64,000 nucleotides of DNA from an uncultured SAR116 cluster alpha proteobacterium (lineage in GTDB: Bacteria > Pseudomonadota > Alphaproteobacteria > Puniceispirillales > Puniceispirillaceae), in NCBI GenBank assembly GCA_902596655.1, contig CACJUX010000008.1, positions 1 to 64,000 on the forward strand, given 5' to 3'. Below the pieces are notes generated by a model. It saw only the letters and a program-made list of their open reading frames with translations, ran no database searches and was not told the DNA's origin. Numbering within the stretch: position 1 is the stretch's first letter; each line of letters starts with the position of its first letter. The translations under genes were made by a program, and so were the position numbers. Of the stretch, positions 18,150-27,330 are shown in pieces.

Positions 18150-19151
18150 ATGGAAGGCTCGATAGACCTTAGTTTTGAGTCCGTTGTGGGTATCAAGCAG
18201 TTACCTTCAACAGAAGGCAGAGGTTGGTTGGCATCGGATCTTTCTCAAGAAGATTGGACCGTCAAATTAAATCACACGGCGTTAGAAGAAATCGCGTCGA
18301 TGGTTAATCAACTAAAAAGGAATCCGTTACCCACTCTATTACTCCGTCCCGAGCAGTTTGAAATTCCTGAGCTATCTCGTGCGTATCAAAAAGCCAAAGA
18401 CATTTGTGATATCGGAACAGGCTTTGCTGTTATAGATCAGCTGCCGATTGATCAATATGAAATTGAGGATATGGTCGATGTCTATTGGACACTCGGTTAT
18501 TTAATGGGCCAGAACGTCGCTCAAAAATGGGATGGCACCATGATTTACGATGTTACAGATACTGGCAAAAAATATGGTTATGGTGTCAGAGGGTCAGCCA
18601 CGAACGTAGAATTAGGTTTTCACACAGATAATGCTTTTGGAATTTCTGTACCCGATTACGTTGGTTTGATGTGTAAATACCCAGCAAAAGAAGGCGGATT
18701 GAGCCGTTTTTGCAGTCTCCACACAGTTCATTGGCGTATGGAAAAAAAGTATCCGTCTGAGTTAATGAGGCTGTATAAGCCCGTGTATTTCGATAGGCAA
18801 GCTGAGCACGACATAGGTAAAGAAAAAACCTCCTTCGCTCCGATGTTTAGCTGGAAGGATGACAAACTTAGATGTCGCGCGAACAGTTCATTGGTGAGAA
18901 AAGGTTATCAGGTTGGCGGTATTGAAATGGATGCACAACTAAAAGATGCTTTAGACGCCATCGATGAAGTTAGTCAATCACCAGACCTATGGATTGAAGC
19001 ACCTTTATCTCGAGGAGAGGTTCAATATTTAAACAATCACGAACTAGGTCATTATCGATCTAATTTTGTTGATCACGATGACCCATCCAAGAAAAGACAT
19101 CTCTTTCGTCTCTGGCATCGCAGTTCAGGTGGCATCAATTACGACGGATAA
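18150..19151 (+). CDS. TauD/TfdA-family Fe(II)/2-oxoglutarate-dependent dioxygenase
   Basis: LGFHTDNAFGISVPDYVGLMC (HxD) and distal H...R in KRHLFRLWHRSSGG. Confidence 0.75.
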   Translation: MEGSIDLSFESVVGIKQLPSTEGRGWLASDLSQEDWTVKLNHTALEEIASMVNQLKRNPLPTLLLRPEQFEIPELSRAYQKAKDICDIGTGFAVIDQLPIDQYEIEDMVDVYWTLGYLMGQNVAQKWDGTMIYDVTDTGKKYGYGVRGSATNVELGFHTDNAFGISVPDYVGLMCKYPAKEGGLSRFCSLHTVHWRMEKKYPSELMRLYKPVYFDRQAEHDIGKEKTSFAPMFSWKDDKLRCRANSSLVRKGYQVGGIEMDAQLKDALDAIDEVSQSPDLWIEAPLSRGEVQYLNNHELGHYRSNFVDHDDPSKKRHLFRLWHRSSGGINYDG

Positions 19152-19369
19152 AGTCATCGGATGGGCATCTGCGGTTCTGCAAGCATGCGATTGGCAAAAA
19201 GAACAGAAAACCAAGTCGGTTTTGCTCATGCGCTAAAATAAACCATAACACTGCTGTGTCTAAAGTGACATTTGGCAAAAATTGGCTGAACTACAATTTC
19301 TTGATGCGTATATTTTATGCGTAACGTTTGGATCACTTAACTGTTTCATCCACCAAAAAGAGCAGAAAA

Positions 19370-19765
19370 ATGATAAATTTTCTTACGCTTGGAACAAACA
19401 ATTTGCAAAATGCCGAGGAATTTTATGACAGTGTTTTAGAACCTCTCAATTATGCGCAGATGGAGAAAGAAAAAACATATGTCGGTTACGCAAAACAAGA
19501 TGAAGGTTCGTCGCCTATATTATACATCGGGAATCCATTCGACAAAGAACCTGCAAGCTCAGGCAATGGCGCCATGGTTGCATTCTCCTGCCCATCAGAG
19601 GCTATCGTTAATAAGTGCCATCAACTCCTTATCATGAACGGTGGCGCAAATGAGGGTGATCCAGGACCGCGTCCGCATTACTCAAGTAATGGTTATTACG
19701 CCTATGGAAGAGATCTTGACGGCAATAAGTTACTTTTCTACTTCGACGCGGAAGACTCAAATTAG
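19370..19765 (+). CDS. VOC (glyoxalase/bleomycin resistance) family protein
   Basis: MINFLTLGTNNLQNAEEFYDSVLEPL...YYAYGRDLDGNKLLFYFDAED. Confidence 0.8.
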   Translation: MINFLTLGTNNLQNAEEFYDSVLEPLNYAQMEKEKTYVGYAKQDEGSSPILYIGNPFDKEPASSGNGAMVAFSCPSEAIVNKCHQLLIMNGGANEGDPGPRPHYSSNGYYAYGRDLDGNKLLFYFDAEDSN

Positions 19766-19876
19766 CGAGCCTTGGCAGAATTTTTAAACTAATTGTAGAC
19801 CCATTTGTGGGCTGGGATATTTTCTGTTAAAATTAAGTAATGAAAACATTGTCTTGCAGTGAAGTTAGGCGGAGGG

Positions 19877-19888
19877 CCTCTCCGCCAT
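19877..19888 (+). repeat. Candidate attR core CCTCTCCGCCAT
   Basis: Identical to the tRNA-Ser 3' end and followed by a T-rich tract. Also forms the 3' arm of a GGCGGAG/CTCCGCC hairpin. Confidence 0.5.
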
Positions 19889-20182
19889 ACTCCGTTTTTC
19901 TTTGGCTTTTGATTGTTAGCTATATTGGCTGTTAGAATCGTATTATATAATATGACATCTGGACATCAAATGAGAACTGACCAGTCTAATCCAAGACATC
20001 GTTAAAACTCCGTTCAAGTATCGGATCAGTTACGAACATCGCAAGCCAATCAAAACTAATCCATCCAAGGTCCAAGTTCCAAGACACAAGGTTCACGAAC
20101 CTCTGAGGGGTTAAAACAATAAGTTTTTATTAGCTGTAATTAGCATGACAAATGAAATGGTTATTTTGCCCCGGTGAAGAGT

Positions 20183-20290
20183 AGTTTTCACAATTTCCTA
20201 AAATTTTCGCCACAAAGTCGTCAAAGGGAGAGAATATATACGCATGTGATCCTCCCTAGACTCGGACCGGCTTTTGCCGGTCCTTTTTTT
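20183..20290 (+). ncRNA. Repeated noncoding element with intrinsic terminator, copy 1 (sRNA or leader attenuator)
   Basis: Near-gapless alignment with 24878-24985, including identical GCCACAAAGTCGT and TCCTCCCT and the terminator GGACCGGCTTTTGCCGGTCC-T7. Confidence 0.6.
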
Positions 20291-20367
20291 GCAAACGCGT
20301 AATAGCTTAGCTTGCTCGAAGCACTACGGTGGATTTAGACTATAATCCTTATTTGAGGTGAAAAAAG

Positions 20368-21261
20368 TTGATCAATCTTTCCAAGAACCATTTAGGCATG
20401 ATGATGGTCCTTGTATCTTCAGTTTGTTTCGCCTTTGTGCCAAACTCTGCAAAATTAGCAATGGAAGAAGGCTCTTCTTTGTTCTTTTTGATTTTATCAC
20501 GTTACGCTATTGGCGCATTTTTCTTGCTTCCCCTTTTATTTTTAAAGAAGACTTCGGTTCGTATTCCCAAGCATCTAATTTGGCGAGTTGTGGTCTCAGG
20601 GCTGTTAGCATTATTTCTGCTAGCAGCAACATATCACGCGGTGAATTTTCTGGATGTTGGGCTCGTCCTGCTAATTTTATATTCATTTCCTCTTGGTGTT
20701 GCTTTGGTCTTTCATCTGACAGGAAAACAGAGGATCAAGCAAAGCCAGTGGCACTGCATAGCGATGGTAATGATTGGTCTATTGATCATGATTTATGATG
20801 GTCAGGCTAAAATTAACCTGTATGGGCTGGCCGTGAGCTTTTTTGGACTTTTTTGTTTTGTCTTGTTCATAATCCAATCAAATGTATTGGCAATGACAAT
20901 AGGGTCTCCTTCCTTAAATTTTTTCATCAGCATTTTTGGATTGACCACCTTATCTCTCCTACTTTTATTTTTTCCCCATAGCACATCGATGACAATGCCA
21001 GTTTCGGCAAAAGGCATGATAGCAATATTCAGCAATGGATTTTTTTATATTTTAAGCTGGGTTCTATTCTTCGAAGGCGCACGACACATTGGCGCCGTCA
21101 GGGCTTCAATGATGGCTTGTGTTGAACCTCTTTTTGCGGCTCTGCTTGCGATGTTTTTTTTGTCTCAGATACTCTCTGTTATTGAGTGGATAGGCTTTTT
21201 TACTGTTCTGTCTTCCATATATCTGTTCGAGAAATTTAGCAGCGAGCATGAACAAAAATAA
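20368..21261 (+). CDS. EamA/DMT family transporter
   Basis: About 10 TM segments; two-fold EamA repeat architecture. Start appears to be TTG after GAGGTG. Confidence 0.8.
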   Translation: MINLSKNHLGMMMVLVSSVCFAFVPNSAKLAMEEGSSLFFLILSRYAIGAFFLLPLLFLKKTSVRIPKHLIWRVVVSGLLALFLLAATYHAVNFLDVGLVLLILYSFPLGVALVFHLTGKQRIKQSQWHCIAMVMIGLLIMIYDGQAKINLYGLAVSFFGLFCFVLFIIQSNVLAMTIGSPSLNFFISIFGLTTLSLLLLFFPHSTSMTMPVSAKGMIAIFSNGFFYILSWVLFFEGARHIGAVRASMMACVEPLFAALLAMFFLSQILSVIEWIGFFTVLSSIYLFEKFSSEHEQK

Positions 21262-21664
21262 TAATTTTCGTTTTGCTTCGTATTTGGTTACGGCAAATAC
21301 GAATCTCCTAATGACAGTCTTTTTTTGCAGACTGTAAATCCCTTACACTATTTTTTTCATCACCTAGGCAAATCAGTGTCTTAGTCTCTAGAGATTAGAT
21401 ACATATAGATACCAACAAACAGTGATTGTGATCCCCAAAATAATCCTCTAATCGATCCAAAATGCGCTTGTTAAAGCATTGATTAGAAATGGTTTTAAAC
21501 GATATCTAGCAGGCACAAAATAAAGGCCAATTTCAGCAAGAAAAAGATTTAAAAATGACGATTCCTCAGAAACCCTGAATTTATATCAACTGGCAGCACT
21601 CCCGGGTCCTGCGGCAGCAATCTATCTTGAAGCTGAATCAACAGCCTGCTACCTTTTTAATATT

Positions 21665-22717
21665 ATGTCGAATTACCGCGATTATTCTCTCCTCGGCCGT
21701 GATGGCGTGGCAGCATTGGAAAATGGGCTCGCCAGATCAAACTGGTACCAAACTGAGATACCACGTAAATCGCTCGCCGCTTTGATGAAGCCTACTAACG
21801 GCCCAGCTATCCGTGATACTTTAATCCTTATTGTTGCTATGGTCGGATTAGCCACCATAGCGGGGATTCTTTACGATTCGTTGCTTTCGCTGCCCTTTTT
21901 TCTTGCGTATGGAATTCTATACGGGTCGGCAATGGACTCTCGCTGGCATGAGTGCGGTCACAAAACTGCCTTCAAAACACGCTGGATGAACGACGTCGTT
22001 TATCAGGTTGCCTGTTTCTGCATGATTCGGAACCCACACACTTGGCGATGGAGCCACGCGCGACATCACACTGACACCATAATTGTTGGCCGTGATCCCG
22101 AGATCCAGCTAATGCGGCCACCCCAATTAGCAAAACTGATAGCAAATTTCTTAGGGCTTCTTGACGTTCCAACGGGACTGCGGTTGATGGTGCTCAACGC
22201 CTTTGGAAAACTTGACCCTCAGGAAAAAACTTACATTCCTCAAAGCGAACAACACAAGGTAGTACGTGTGGCACGGCTCTGGATATTAATCTATGGAGCC
22301 ACAATCAGCGTGGCTGTTGCGACGCAGAGCTGGTTACCATTGCTGCTAGTCGGCACGCCTCGGCTCTATGGCGCTTGGCATCATGTAATGACAGGAATGC
22401 TGCAGCACGGCGGCCTTGCTGACAATGTTACCGATCACCGACTTAACACACGAACAGTGCTGATGAATCCGATTTCAAGGTTCATTTACTGGAACATGAA
22501 CTATCATATAGAACACCACATGTATCCGAAAGTGCCCTACCACGCGTTGCCAGCACTCCATCAATTGGTGCGGCACGATCTGCCATCGCCATCACCTTCA
22601 ATCGCGGCCGCATTTACTGAGATGTGGCCAGTTCTGGTTCGACAGCTTCACAACGAGAATTATTTTTTGAAGCGGAGACTGCCAGAAAGTGCGACACCTT
22701 ATCGAGAGTTGTCATGA
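21665..22717 (+). CDS. Membrane fatty acid desaturase-superfamily protein, MocD-like
   Basis: Three His boxes HECGH, HARHH and HIEHH; N-terminus DYSLLGRDGVAALENGLARSNWYQTEIPRKSL resembles MocD-type oxygenases. Confidence 0.8.
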   Translation: MSNYRDYSLLGRDGVAALENGLARSNWYQTEIPRKSLAALMKPTNGPAIRDTLILIVAMVGLATIAGILYDSLLSLPFFLAYGILYGSAMDSRWHECGHKTAFKTRWMNDVVYQVACFCMIRNPHTWRWSHARHHTDTIIVGRDPEIQLMRPPQLAKLIANFLGLLDVPTGLRLMVLNAFGKLDPQEKTYIPQSEQHKVVRVARLWILIYGATISVAVATQSWLPLLLVGTPRLYGAWHHVMTGMLQHGGLADNVTDHRLNTRTVLMNPISRFIYWNMNYHIEHHMYPKVPYHALPALHQLVRHDLPSPSPSIAAAFTEMWPVLVRQLHNENYFLKRRLPESATPYRELS

Positions 22718-22871
22718 GTGGTTTGAAGGGACAGCCCGCTACCGCCAAACATTGCAAAAAACACCAATTAAATAAAATAATTCACATCAGAAAACTTGCA
22801 AATAACTTTTGAAAATAGCAACCAAGTGAACTTACCACGTCTCAGAACAAACCTTGTCTGAAGGAGATGAC

Positions 22872-23678
22872 ATGTTGGGTTCTACTGTTTACACTTTACT
22901 ATTGGCGTTGTTTTGTAATTTGATAGTAAATAACGCCTGGTCGCGTGAAATTGAGGTGCAGCTGACTTACCAAGTGCAATGGGGTGACCTTGATATAGCG
23001 AAAGCTGAAGCTGAATGGGTGTTTAAAGAAGGTACATATACGATGAGTGGTGCCTCACAAACTTTGGGTATTGTGAAAAAAATTAGAGATTTTAGAGGCG
23101 CTTCCAAACTATCGGGTAATATAATCGAGGATGCTTTTCAGCCTGTTAAACTTCAAATAACCAGCGTTTCTGGTGAACAAAAAAAACAAGCTGAAACAAC
23201 TTGGAACCCAATAAATGGCGCGATAAAGACAAAACGACACCCTAAGATTGACAAGGAAAAAGTATTTCCATTACGCCAGAAATTAATAACAAGTTCGATT
23301 GATCCTTTTAGCGCGATGTTGAACACGCTGAGAACAATACAAAAAATTGGTAGATGCGAAGGTACTTATCGCATCTACGATGGTCTCAGAACTGCGATTT
23401 TGAGTTTTCATGATATGGGAGTGCAACATTTAATCAAGGATAGGCCTTCTGCTTTTGGAGGCAGCACAATAAAATGTGGAGTTGTAAGCAAGCCCACTGG
23501 GGGGCATCAGATAAAAAACCGGTGGAGGAAAAAAAATAAAGAAAAAGATAACGTTGTTGGGTTCATTTCAGAGTTAGAGTCGGGGTTGTTCATTCCTGTC
23601 AGAATTGAGGTGGCTACACCGATTGGTAAAATCATCTCTAGACTTCACATGCCCAGCTTAATCGTCACTGAACGTTGA
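22872..23678 (+). CDS. DUF3108-like periplasmic protein
   Basis: Signal peptide, then EVQLTYQVQWGDLDIAKAEAEWVFKEGTYTMSG...ITSVSGEQKKQAETTWN; DUF3108-type pattern. Confidence 0.6.
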   Translation: MLGSTVYTLLLALFCNLIVNNAWSREIEVQLTYQVQWGDLDIAKAEAEWVFKEGTYTMSGASQTLGIVKKIRDFRGASKLSGNIIEDAFQPVKLQITSVSGEQKKQAETTWNPINGAIKTKRHPKIDKEKVFPLRQKLITSSIDPFSAMLNTLRTIQKIGRCEGTYRIYDGLRTAILSFHDMGVQHLIKDRPSAFGGSTIKCGVVSKPTGGHQIKNRWRKKNKEKDNVVGFISELESGLFIPVRIEVATPIGKIISRLHMPSLIVTER

Positions 23679-23714
23679 GAGGTAATCGATCCAATTCATA
23701 TCGCTAGACATTAC

Positions 23715-24617
23715 TTATTTGGGTGCTTCGGAGGGTTTCATAACGAATAGGCCTGCGCCGACAACTAAAAAGCTACCTATAAGGGTTGTTATAGCAGGTG
23801 TCTCATCAAATAAAAAAGCGCCCCAAAGCAACGCAAAAACAAGCCCAAAATAATTTAATGGTGCCAAATCTGATGCACCGTTCAATTGAAATGCTCTTAT
23901 AAGTAAAAAATGCCCAAGGCTTGCTAATGTTATCATCACAGCGATTGCTAAAATTTCAGCTACGGTCGTTGGATTTACCCATACAAAAGGTATAACAAAA
24001 CAAGTCGCAAGTGCTCCGAAAGCCGTCGTATAAAAGAGTGTTGTCCGAGCGTCATCACCCTTTCCAAGTGACCTGGTAAGCACACTGTAAATTGCATAAA
24101 ATGTCGCTGCGAGTATCGGTAAAAGCGCAAATGCTGAAAAATGAAATTGTTGCGGCTGCACTATAATGATTGCTCCAGTAAAGCCTAGCAGTATACCAAA
24201 GCATTTTTTTATACCAAGACTCTCTCCAAGAAACAGCATTGCCAGCAAGGAAATAATTAGCGGTGCCACTTGGAAGGTTGCAGCAGCTTGACCTTGGTCA
24301 ATAAATTTTAGCGCAAAAAAGAAACAAACAGTTGTTCCAAATAATGTGCCTGACCTTAAGATTTGAATGCCTAAATTATCTGTTTCAGCTGAAGCCCTCA
24401 GATTTGATGACAGTATGCACAGCACTACAAGAAATTGACCGAGATAGCGAAACCAAATTACTTGCATAACTGGCATTGTTTGGGACAAATATTTCGCCAT
24501 TGCATCCATACCAGGTAAACAGCACATCGCTGTAACCATCAGAATAAAACTGAGTTGCCTACTCGTTGAATGTTCCATTAACTCCAGCTCACTCAGTACA
24601 AGTTGCAAATAGGTCAT
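23715..24617 (-). CDS. EamA/DMT family transporter
   Basis: MCCLPGMDAMAKYLSQTMPVMQVIWFRYLGQFL...GASDLAPLNYFGLVFALLWGAFLFDE: typical EamA. Confidence 0.88.
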   Translation of the reverse strand: MTYLQLVLSELELMEHSTSRQLSFILMVTAMCCLPGMDAMAKYLSQTMPVMQVIWFRYLGQFLVVLCILSSNLRASAETDNLGIQILRSGTLFGTTVCFFFALKFIDQGQAAATFQVAPLIISLLAMLFLGESLGIKKCFGILLGFTGAIIIVQPQQFHFSAFALLPILAATFYAIYSVLTRSLGKGDDARTTLFYTTAFGALATCFVIPFVWVNPTTVAEILAIAVMITLASLGHFLLIRAFQLNGASDLAPLNYFGLVFALLWGAFLFDETPAITTLIGSFLVVGAGLFVMKPSEAPK

Positions 24618-24877
24618 TGATAGTCAGATTAGCATTTGATTTTTTGGACCACTGAATTGAATTTTCACCGGACGCCTTCACCAAATCACCAAGGTCCGAG
24701 GCCAAAGAGCAAGCACTCATACCTAATAATCCTGCATCCTCCAAGCGAAAGACCAGCTAAATCAGCGACGAGCATCAATAAACTGGGCTCAAAATCGGCT
24801 ATCAGTGCCTGACCGTCCGTGGACCACTGACTTTTGTTTTTGAACTATGTGTTTATACCCCTACTCTGGTTTCAGAC

Positions 24878-24985
24878 AATTTTCACACTGCCATAACATT
24901 TTAGCCACAAAGTCGTTATACTGAGTGAACATTTTCTTCATATTTCCTCCCTTAAACTTGGACCGGCTTATGCTGGTCCTTTTTT
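24878..24985 (+). ncRNA. Repeated noncoding element with intrinsic terminator, copy 2 (sRNA or leader attenuator)
   Basis: About 75% identity by hand count to 20183-20290; terminator GGACCGGCTTATGCTGGTCC followed by a T-run. Confidence 0.6.
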
Positions 24986-25035
24986 ATGAAAAATTGAATC
25001 TTGAGTTTACAGATGATTGCCTTAACTCATGGTCA

Positions 25036-25713
25036 ATGAGTAAAGTCCCGAATATGAGTTTAAGAAAGAATATCCCATCGACAGCCAGTGTTGCAATTCC
25101 GGGCCAAGATGGCCGCCTTTTGGCGACGGCGGCAGATAGGAACGCTAATCCCATCGTAGACCTTGTTGTGGAGATTGCACCTGAAACTGGTCAGGCGTTG
25201 GAAATAGCAAGCGGAACAGGCCAACACATCGTGAAGCTAGCTGCTGCAAAACCCAAATTAAACTGGCAACCATCCGATATTGATCCAACACGTATTGCAA
25301 GCATCAAAACTTGGAGCTCGGACAAAACTCTAGCTAATTTGAATACACCAATTTTTTTAGATGCAACTCAAGTTGGTTGGTCTTCAGAACATACTAATCA
25401 AAACTTTGTACTTTTAGTAAACCTCATCCACTTGATAAGTGTATCTGAGACGAAAACAATTATCGGCGAAATCTCCCTTGCTCTGGCGTCAGGTGGCCGC
25501 TCCATAATTTATGGGCCTTTCAAAAGGAATGGAAAACTAACAACTCCTGGCGACAAGTCTTTTCATCAAAGTTTAAAAGCAACTGACCCTGAAATTGGAT
25601 ACAAAAATGACACATGGATGATTGAGCAAGTTAAGAGAGAGGGATTAGCTTTGTTGAGAATTGAAAAAATGCCCGCAAATAATCTCGCATTCATTGTTGA
25701 AAAACAAAGATGA
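25036..25713 (+). CDS. DUF938 family class I SAM-dependent methyltransferase-like protein
   Basis: ATAADRNANPIVDLVVEIAPETGQALEIASGTGQHIVKLAAAKPKLNWQPSDID...; start placed downstream of the terminator at 24960-24985. Confidence 0.8.
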   Translation: MSKVPNMSLRKNIPSTASVAIPGQDGRLLATAADRNANPIVDLVVEIAPETGQALEIASGTGQHIVKLAAAKPKLNWQPSDIDPTRIASIKTWSSDKTLANLNTPIFLDATQVGWSSEHTNQNFVLLVNLIHLISVSETKTIIGEISLALASGGRSIIYGPFKRNGKLTTPGDKSFHQSLKATDPEIGYKNDTWMIEQVKREGLALLRIEKMPANNLAFIVEKQR

Positions 25714-25899
25714 AGTCAGCCAAAAGTCCTTGCATTGATATTTGCGATTTCTCCGGACCCAAAGGATAGTGCCTGGGTTGTGGCCGTAATCGCTCTGAAT
25801 GTGACAAATGAAAAAAGATGAGGCCATACGACATCAAGGCTCTACAAGGTCAATTAAAAAAAGGTTAGTGCAAATGACAATAAAAGATAAAAGTAAGTG
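25710..25899 (+). pseudogene. DUF1289-family small Cys-rich protein gene with two in-frame stops
   Basis: Frame from the ATG overlapping the DUF938 stop: MKSAKSPCIDICDFSGPKG*CLGCGRNRSECDK*KKMRPYDIKALQGQLKKRLVQMTIKDKSK*. Cys pattern and KKM tail match DUF1289; the stops are TAG and TGA. Confidence 0.7.
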
Positions 25900-26006
25900 A
25901 TCGCCTGGGATGATCACTATCACCAGTAAATTACGATAAAAAAAGCGATCGCCCTATTTACATTCGTTTTTGTCGATCATCGACATATAAGGTGCTGATT
26001 TGATTG

Positions 26007-26267
26007 TCAGATCTGTTTAGTCAACTTGTTGATGTCAGTTTCTTGTATATCAGCAATAGCTTTTGCAACACGCCAATCATTCGTCGTTCCATCTGGTGAC
26101 CGCGCAGTTATGACTGTTTCTGTTGGTGGGCACCCCGGTTCGTGGCAATTAAGTTCAGCGACACTCAGTGTTGTGTCATCTGGCAACTCAAATTGCTCTG
26201 CCACAATTTTTTTTAAGTTTCTTACAGCGTTTGCGTCAGGGCGCTTTTTATTAAACATTCCTTTCAT
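26007..26267 (-). CDS. Small conserved-looking protein of unknown function in the CobW/WD40 operon
   Basis: LSVAELNCHEPGCPPTETVITARSPDGTTNDWRVAKAIADI; overlaps the WD40 gene on the same strand. Confidence 0.65.
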   Translation of the reverse strand: MKGMFNKKRPDANAVRNLKKIVAEQFELPDDTTLSVAELNCHEPGCPPTETVITARSPDGTTNDWRVAKAIADIQETDINKLTKQI

Positions 26268-27330
26268 AAGCTGCTCCAGTTCCTAGTGGTGCCCACAAAA
26301 CGTTTCCTTTAGCATCACCTATTGCGAGGTGGGATTTCGATGGTGAGAGTGCCATCGCTGTAATCTCGGCGCCGGAAGAACCTCGAATAGCTATTGGATC
26401 TACCGTTTCATCAAGCTTCGCCAACAACACTGACCCATCGCGAAAACCAGCAAAGACGGCATCCTCATTCTGCAATGCTAAAACACACGTTGCTATTTGT
26501 TTACGATTGTGGGCAACGCACAAGGGAGATCGTTCCATGGGGCCATTCTTGCCATCAAATGGCCAGCAGATAGCTTCATCAGCACCGGAGGTTACAAGAA
26601 AAGGGGTGTCTCCGGCCCATGCAAAACTTTTGACCTTGGCGGGATAACCTGACATGGCAAGGTTCGCTTTATCGCGTATCCTCCACCCATGAACAGCATT
26701 TTCTTGCATGGCAGAGACAAGATATTTTCCATCTGGACTAAAGGTTACGGCACCATGAAATCCTTTCCACGCAAAAGTTGAGGATTTCCATTTTCGCTTA
26801 GTGCGTTCCCACACTGTGACACCCCCATAATGTGCCACGGCAAGCCGTTGTCCTCTTACATCAAAACTCAGGCCGCCAACGGTGCTTGAGTGAACAAAGT
26901 TTATTGGCTTAGATTGCCTAGCGGACCACAGTTGAACATTTTTGCCAGAAGAGCACGCTACTAACCCCTGAGTTGCTGCAACGCAATCAACCCACTTTGT
27001 ATCAAAATCAGCAAGTTCTTGCATGATCCCATTGGGTGTGATTTTAAGACAACGCCCATCGTCACCACCGGTCACTAAAACATCCTGGTAAGCAGCCATG
27101 CACAAGATAACTCCGAGATGGCTTTGCTGAACAGAGGGTTTTTGCCCGGGACGAAAAAATCTTATAGAGCCATCGCCAAAGCCAACGGCAACAGCATCTC
27201 CAACAGTCGCGGCACCAGTGACCGGTGCTCCAAGCTCGTATTTAAGCCCACGCCTCTCAACTTCAGTTTCGCTAATCCCTATTCTCTTAGCAGTGCGATC
27301 AACAGTTGTTGACGTTACGCCGCTTTGCAT
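26251..27330 (-). CDS. WD40-repeat protein
   Basis: Repeats such as GFGDGSIRFFRPG, VTGGDDGRCLKI, VTFSPDGKYLVSAMQENAVHGWRI and MALSPSKSHLAIGDAKGNV. Confidence 0.8.
   Translation of the reverse strand: MQSGVTSTTVDRTAKRIGISETEVERRGLKYELGAPVTGAATVGDAVAVGFGDGSIRFFRPGQKPSVQQSHLGVILCMAAYQDVLVTGGDDGRCLKITPNGIMQELADFDTKWVDCVAATQGLVACSSGKNVQLWSARQSKPINFVHSSTVGGLSFDVRGQRLAVAHYGGVTVWERTKRKWKSSTFAWKGFHGAVTFSPDGKYLVSAMQENAVHGWRIRDKANLAMSGYPAKVKSFAWAGDTPFLVTSGADEAICWPFDGKNGPMERSPLCVAHNRKQIATCVLALQNEDAVFAGFRDGSVLLAKLDETVDPIAIRGSSGAEITAMALSPSKSHLAIGDAKGNVLWAPLGTGAAYERNV

Noticed and set aside
19869-19887. GGCGGAG-GGCCT-CTCCGCC hairpin as a simple terminator
   Set aside because: The T-run is displaced several bases from the stem and the 3' arm exactly equals the tRNA 3' end; attR is the preferred reading, though both are possible.
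24640-24830. Coding-like pieces upstream of the copy 2 RNA element (minus strand) as a decayed gene
   Set aside because: Short fragments in two frames with no recognised family; insufficient to call.
25710-25899. UGA/UAG recoding (genetic code 4 or selenocysteine) to explain the DUF1289 stops
   Set aside because: All other genes use TGG for Trp and end at TGA/TAG normally; both TAG and TGA would need recoding, so a pseudogene is simpler.
25946-25953. GCGATCGC as a HIP1-like iterated palindrome
   Set aside because: Appears as an isolated site; no iteration noticed.
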